From Myxococcaceae bacterium (lineage in GTDB: Bacteria; Myxococcota; Myxococcia; Myxococcales; Myxococcaceae): a stretch of DNA of 64,000 nucleotides. The stretch spans positions 1 to 64,000 of the forward strand of contig JAEUJQ010000058.1 in assembly GCA_016793095.1 (NCBI GenBank), read 5' to 3'. Below the pieces are notes generated by a model that was not told where the DNA came from, made no database searches, and saw only the letters and a program-made list of their open reading frames with translations. The number at the start of each line of letters is the position of its first letter. Position 1 is the stretch's first letter. Of this stretch, positions 60,445-64,000 are shown one piece after another. Made by a program: the position numbers and the translations under genes.

Positions 60445-62559
60445 TCAGGATGCGTGGGGCTGCCCGCGCCTGCTCCCCACCAGCAACCGCTCGACGGCGC
60501 TCAGCAGCTCCGACGGCTGGAACGGCTTGGCGAGGAAGGCTTCGCCCGGGAGCTGGTCGGCCACGAAGCCGCTGATGAAGAGCACCGGCCAGGCGTGGCC
60601 AGCCTCGGCGAGCCGCTGCGCGAGCACGGTACCGCTCATGCCCGGCATCACCAGGTCGGTGATGACGAGGGCGAAGCCGGCTGCCGCGGTCGAGAGCTCG
60701 AGCGCGCGCTCCGCGGACGGCACGTCGATGACCTCGTAGCCGGCGCCCTCCAGCACCCGTCTGGTCGTCGCACGCACGGCCTCGTCATCATCGACCAGCA
60801 GCAACCGGCCGCTGCCCGTCGCCGCCCGCTGAGGCGGAGACGACGCGGGCTGCACGTCGGGGCCGCGCGGAAAGGTGAGCGTGAAGGTCGTGCCCTCGCC
60901 CGGCGCGCTCTGCACCGCGATGCGCCCATGGGTGCGCTCGACGATGCCGCGGACGGTGGGCAGGCCCAGGCCCGTTCCGTCGGCCTTGGTGGTGAAGAAG
61001 GGCTCGAAGAGGTGCGCTCGAGTCGCGTCCGACATGCCCTCGCCGGTGTCGCACACCTCGAGCACCACCTCGTTGGCCTCGACGCGGGTCCGCACCGTCA
61101 TGCGCCCGCCCTTCGGCATCGCGTCGCGCGCGTTGACGACGAGGTTGAGCAGCACCTGCTCGAGGCTGGCCCGGTCTGCGACGAGGACGGCGGGACCCGG
61201 GCTGAGGTCGAGGGCGACCGTCACGTCCGAGCGCACCAGGCGCTGCAGCACGCGGTCGAACTCGCGCACGGCGACGTTGAGGTCGACGGGCTGAGGGCGG
61301 AAGACCTGCTTGCGGCTGAAGGCGAGGAGCTGGCGGGTCATCAGGGCGGCGCGCTCCGAGGCCTCTTTGATGTCGCGCACCAGGCTCGCGTCTTCGCCCT
61401 TCGCGCTGAGCTCGAGCAGCGACGTGCACCCGAGGATGGTGGTGAGCAGGTTGTTGAAGTCGTGCGCGACGCCGCCGGCCAGCCGGCCCACCACTTCCAT
61501 CTTCTGCGCCTGCCGCAGCAGCCCGTGGTCTTCGTCGCGCGCCAGGCGGGTCCCCAGGAGCGAGGCCGCGGACGCGAGGAAGGCCAACAGTGCCTCATCG
61601 TCGCTCGGCGCGTCGGGGGCGCGGGACACGAGGATCCCCCGCGGGCTGCCGTCTCCCGGAACCGGGGCGAGGGCCACGCGAACGCCCGAGAGCTCCGGTG
61701 CGATGCGGCCGCCGTCTCGGATCTCGGGGCCGGTGACGACCGGGGCTGCGGCGAACAGCCGGGCGCCTTCACCGAGCCCCGCGATCACCCGCGGACGCTC
61801 GGACCACTCGACGACCGCGATGTCCCCCACGCTCAGGGTGTCGCGCACGGTGGCGACGAGCCCTTGCGCGAACGCTTCTCCGCTCGGGGCTGCCAGCACA
61901 AGCCGGCCCAACGACGCGAGCGCCGCGTCCTGGCGGGCACGCACCTGCATCAACGCCGTGGCGGCCCTCGACCGCGCGAGCGCCTCACGCAGCCCGCGCA
62001 TCGAGATGGACACGAAGACGGCCGCGAAGACGAGGTTGGCGAGGTTGGACGTCACGTCCTCGACGAGGCCATTGGGCTGAAAGGCGGCTGGCAGGTGCCC
62101 GGCGCGCTCGGCCCACGCGATGAAGACCGTCACGAGGCCGGCGACCGTCGCCGTGATGACGCCCGCCGTGGGCGAGACCGTGAGCCCCGCCAGCAGCGTG
62201 ATGGTGACGTACGCCGCGCTGAGGTTCGCCTGAACGCCGCCGCCGAACCACGTGAGGAGCGTCATGACGGCGAAGTAGATGGCGACGTACGTCGTGCCGA
62301 CCGCGGCAACCCAGCCCCGCGACAGGGCGACGAGCAGCCCGACGTGGAGCGCCGCGAAGCCGCTGTAGAAGACCAGCGCGAACAGCGGGCGGGGCCCGAG
62401 CGCGTACCCGGCGATGGCGAACGGCACGATGATGACCAGCACCGAAGACACGACCCGATGCAGCAACCGGGCGCGCTGCGTGAGCACCTCGTCGTCGAAC
62501 TGCGGTGGTGTCAACCACCGTCGCCAGGGTCCCCCCATCATCCACCGCAGCCTACTCAC
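60445..62559 (-). CDS. Hybrid sensor histidine kinase with receiver domain
   Basis: This 704-residue protein has six or so N-terminal membrane helices (residues about 35-185), then a GAF-like region (about 215-330) and a kinase core. The H-box is VAHDFNNLLTTIL. The ATP-binding N, G1 and G2 boxes are NLVVNARDAM, DTGEGM and GTGLGLPTV. The C terminus is a receiver with phospho-acceptor Asp in VITDLVMPGMSG and Lys in FLAKPFQP. No independent regulator is adjacent. It starts at a GTG overlapping the upstream stop (GTGA). Confidence 0.93.
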   Translation of the reverse strand: MSRLRWMMGGPWRRWLTPPQFDDEVLTQRARLLHRVVSSVLVIIVPFAIAGYALGPRPLFALVFYSGFAALHVGLLVALSRGWVAAVGTTYVAIYFAVMTLLTWFGGGVQANLSAAYVTITLLAGLTVSPTAGVITATVAGLVTVFIAWAERAGHLPAAFQPNGLVEDVTSNLANLVFAAVFVSISMRGLREALARSRAATALMQVRARQDAALASLGRLVLAAPSGEAFAQGLVATVRDTLSVGDIAVVEWSERPRVIAGLGEGARLFAAAPVVTGPEIRDGGRIAPELSGVRVALAPVPGDGSPRGILVSRAPDAPSDDEALLAFLASAASLLGTRLARDEDHGLLRQAQKMEVVGRLAGGVAHDFNNLLTTILGCTSLLELSAKGEDASLVRDIKEASERAALMTRQLLAFSRKQVFRPQPVDLNVAVREFDRVLQRLVRSDVTVALDLSPGPAVLVADRASLEQVLLNLVVNARDAMPKGGRMTVRTRVEANEVVLEVCDTGEGMSDATRAHLFEPFFTTKADGTGLGLPTVRGIVERTHGRIAVQSAPGEGTTFTLTFPRGPDVQPASSPPQRAATGSGRLLLVDDDEAVRATTRRVLEGAGYEVIDVPSAERALELSTAAAGFALVITDLVMPGMSGTVLAQRLAEAGHAWPVLFISGFVADQLPGEAFLAKPFQPSELLSAVERLLVGSRRGQPHAS

Positions 62560-63242
62560 TCCGGCTCCGATGAAGCAGTGGGGTCAGTCCGACCCGCGCG
62601 AGTGAGGGCGCCGAGCTCCCGCTCGAGCTGAAAGCGCCGGGCGACCGGCCAGAACGCGACCAGCATGACGAGAAGGCCCAGGACGAGCCGGCCCAGCGTC
62701 TCCAGGCGCGCGCGCCGACCGTCGTCGAGCACCATGACGCCGTCCTCTGAAGTGGGGCTGGAGCGCGCCCCCTCGAGTCGAGTCACCCGGCCGCGGAGCG
62801 CCTTCGGCGTCAGCAGCGGCGCCACCTCAGCCGCGCGCGCAGCGAGCGTGGCGTCCACCGCGTCTGGAGCGACCGCGTCGAGGGACGAGCCGAGCGCCAG
62901 CAGGGCTGCCTCGCTCGTCGCGAGCACCAGCCGCACGGGACCGCCGGCGCCCGCGGTGACGGGGACGAGCAGCTCAGACGGCGCAGCCGGCGCGCCCCGG
63001 TGGCTCCACCATGCGGCAGAGGCGCTCGAGAACTCGAGCCGGCAGCCCTCGAGCACGACCCACTGCCCGGGCTGTGGGTCCTCGAGGAGCGTCGCGCAGG
63101 CGAGCGGAGCCGGCGACACCGCCGCGCGGATGTCACGCACCGCCGACCAGGTGACGACGAGGCCGACGCCCAGCACGAGGAGCGTGCCCACGAGGGCACC
63201 AGCTCCGCCTTCACCCAGCAGCACCCGACGCGTACGGCTCAC
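62556..63242 (-). CDS. Two-helix membrane protein coupled to the hybrid kinase
   Basis: This 228-residue protein starts at a GTG with TACCCT 6 bp upstream and no ribosome-binding site. It has an N-terminal helix (GALVGTLLVLGVGLVVTWSAV), an extracytoplasmic region of about 150 residues with GQWVVLEGCRLEFSSA and PVRLVLATSE, and a C-terminal helix (LGRLVLGLLVMLVAFWPVA). I do not recognise the loop; GIDE-like outer-membrane proteins have similar topology. Its overlap with the kinase gene suggests it may sense a signal for it. Confidence 0.7.
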   Translation of the reverse strand: MSRTRRVLLGEGGAGALVGTLLVLGVGLVVTWSAVRDIRAAVSPAPLACATLLEDPQPGQWVVLEGCRLEFSSASAAWWSHRGAPAAPSELLVPVTAGAGGPVRLVLATSEAALLALGSSLDAVAPDAVDATLAARAAEVAPLLTPKALRGRVTRLEGARSSPTSEDGVMVLDDGRRARLETLGRLVLGLLVMLVAFWPVARRFQLERELGALTRAGRTDPTASSEPE

Positions 63243-63462
63243 GGCGCGAGGGTAGCGCGAGACGTCGCTGCAGCGTGGGGATTCACGGCGGCGCGTCGTT
63301 TGACGTGAGGCGCAGCGCCGGCAGCGCCTGGCTGACAGGCTGTCACACGGGACGCGAGCGGCCTGCCGTGCTCCCGGAGCGTTCCGAACGCCGAGCCCGG
63401 CACGCGCGTTGCGATGGCGCGGGAACGCCGGCCGGGGCCACTCACCGAAGGAGCTCACCATC

Positions 63463-64000
63463 GTGCTGCGACTCATCTCCAGTCTCGCCGTCATCCTCTC
63501 GCCCGCCGCGTTCGCTCAACCCTCCGAAGCGACCGAGCCGAACAACGTCCTCTCCGTGAGGCTCGCCTCGACGGCGGGCGCGCCGGCGCTCGGTCTCGGC
63601 GGCCTGGGCGGGCTGGGCCTCTTGTCCGTGGCTCCACCGGGAGCCGGCCTGTCGTACGAGCGCGCCTTCGGCCACCTGTCGGCGGTCGTCGCGCTCGACG
63701 CGAGCGGTGCGTTCGCCACCCAGTTCGAGTCCCTCTCCGCCAGCCTCGAGCCCGGGCTGCGCTGGACGTTCGGCGACCGCCGCCTCTCGGGCCCATGGGT
63801 GGGGGTGGCCGTTCCGCTGTCGGTCAGGCGAACGTCTTTCCGCGCGAACACGCTGAACGAGCTGGGTGAGAACGTCTCGACGCGGCTGACCTCGACCAGC
63901 TTCGGCCTCGGGCTGGAGGCGCTCGCGGGCTGGTCGTTCCGCTTCGACAACGGCTTCTTCGCCCAGGTGGCGGCTGGCCCCCGGCTCGCACAGCAGTGGG
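63463..64000 (+). CDS. Outer-membrane beta-barrel-like protein (3' end outside window)
   Basis: This partial gene starts at a GTG preceded by GAAGGAG and runs off the window without a stop; 179 codons are visible. It has a signal peptide cleaved near AFAQ, then an N-terminal stretch typical of small porin-like or OmpA-type barrels: alternating strands with Gly, Tyr and aromatic residues (GLSYERAFGHLSAVVALDASG, LEPGLRWTFGDRRLSGPWVGVAVPL). No terminal motif can be checked. Upstream, 63243-63462 holds no other gene. Confidence 0.7.
   Translation, partial: MLRLISSLAVILSPAAFAQPSEATEPNNVLSVRLASTAGAPALGLGGLGGLGLLSVAPPGAGLSYERAFGHLSAVVALDASGAFATQFESLSASLEPGLRWTFGDRRLSGPWVGVAVPLSVRRTSFRANTLNELGENVSTRLTSTSFGLGLEALAGWSFRFDNGFFAQVAAGPRLAQQW

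Noticed and set aside
60352-62631. 759-codon plus-strand frame opposite the hybrid kinase
   Set aside because: Antisense shadow of a well-supported kinase gene; composition is unlike a protein.

Overview
The window is very GC-rich and densely coded. It looks like a chromosomal stretch of a myxobacterium (Myxococcota, probably Cystobacterineae-like). The evidence is a MYXO-CTERM-type tail (Cys motif, hydrophobic helix, terminal Arg run) on a matrixin protease; many lipoproteins with an xGC or xAC lipobox followed by long Gly/Ala/Ser linkers; MopE-type CNGxDDDCD repeats; an NtrC-type sigma-54 activator; a degenerate Ser/Thr-kinase-like protein; and paired DUF1592/DUF1552 and DUF1501 genes. I see no rRNA, tRNA, insertion sequence, prophage or CRISPR array.

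Layout. 1-9308: two envelope cassettes of the kind best known from Planctomycetes and Myxococcota, namely a DUF1592 haem-motif lipoprotein fused to a bulb-type lectin with a DUF1552 partner, and a DUF1501 / lipoprotein / CxxCH-protein operon. They are separated by a lone AbiEi-like/DUF559 gene and interrupted by three arrays of hairpins that share CGAGAACAA...TTGTTCTCG ends. 9699-14404: a glycosidase-like protein, a DUF2807 lipoprotein with a decayed copy of its own 3' end, ElaA and a secreted protein. 14413-20940: a sigma-54 response regulator, a Nudix hydrolase, a pseudokinase, a Cys-rich lipoprotein preceded by three 99-105 bp repeats, and a frameshifted alpha/beta hydrolase. 20955-33609: the matrixin and partner, bioD, three large surface lipoproteins, a small ankyrin protein, an EEP-fold nuclease/phosphatase and a cold-shock-like protein. 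33613-36676: a hydroxylase divergent from a TetR regulator, a TonB-like protein and a methyltransferase-like protein. 36711-44692: a cytochrome-like lipoprotein; then a tightly coupled four-gene operon (HhH plus outer-membrane-barrel protein, nuclease lipoprotein, triple lamin-tail lipoprotein, second nuclease with a heptad minisatellite); then an AlkZ-like protein. 44759-64000: a membrane-anchored sigma-like protein, YbaK, a metallophosphatase, a methyltransferase-TPR fusion, a PPIase, thioredoxin reductase, a cyclic-nucleotide-binding protein, HutD, a pseudouridine synthase, an ECF sigma/anti-sigma pair, thymidylate kinase, a VanX-like dipeptidase, a hybrid histidine kinase with a coupled membrane protein, and the start of an outer-membrane protein.

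The strongest candidate for an undescribed system is the coupled operon at 37471-43474. All four products appear to be exported or envelope-anchored, and three carry domains associated with DNA (ComEA-type HhH and two complete staphylococcal-nuclease folds), with a lamin-tail protein between the nucleases. It may bind, cut and perhaps import extracellular DNA. The second is the family of hairpin arrays in the first 6.5 kb. A third observation is that about fifteen genes lack a clear ribosome-binding site and instead have a TANNNT-like box 6-13 bp before the start codon, which suggests leaderless transcription is common here.
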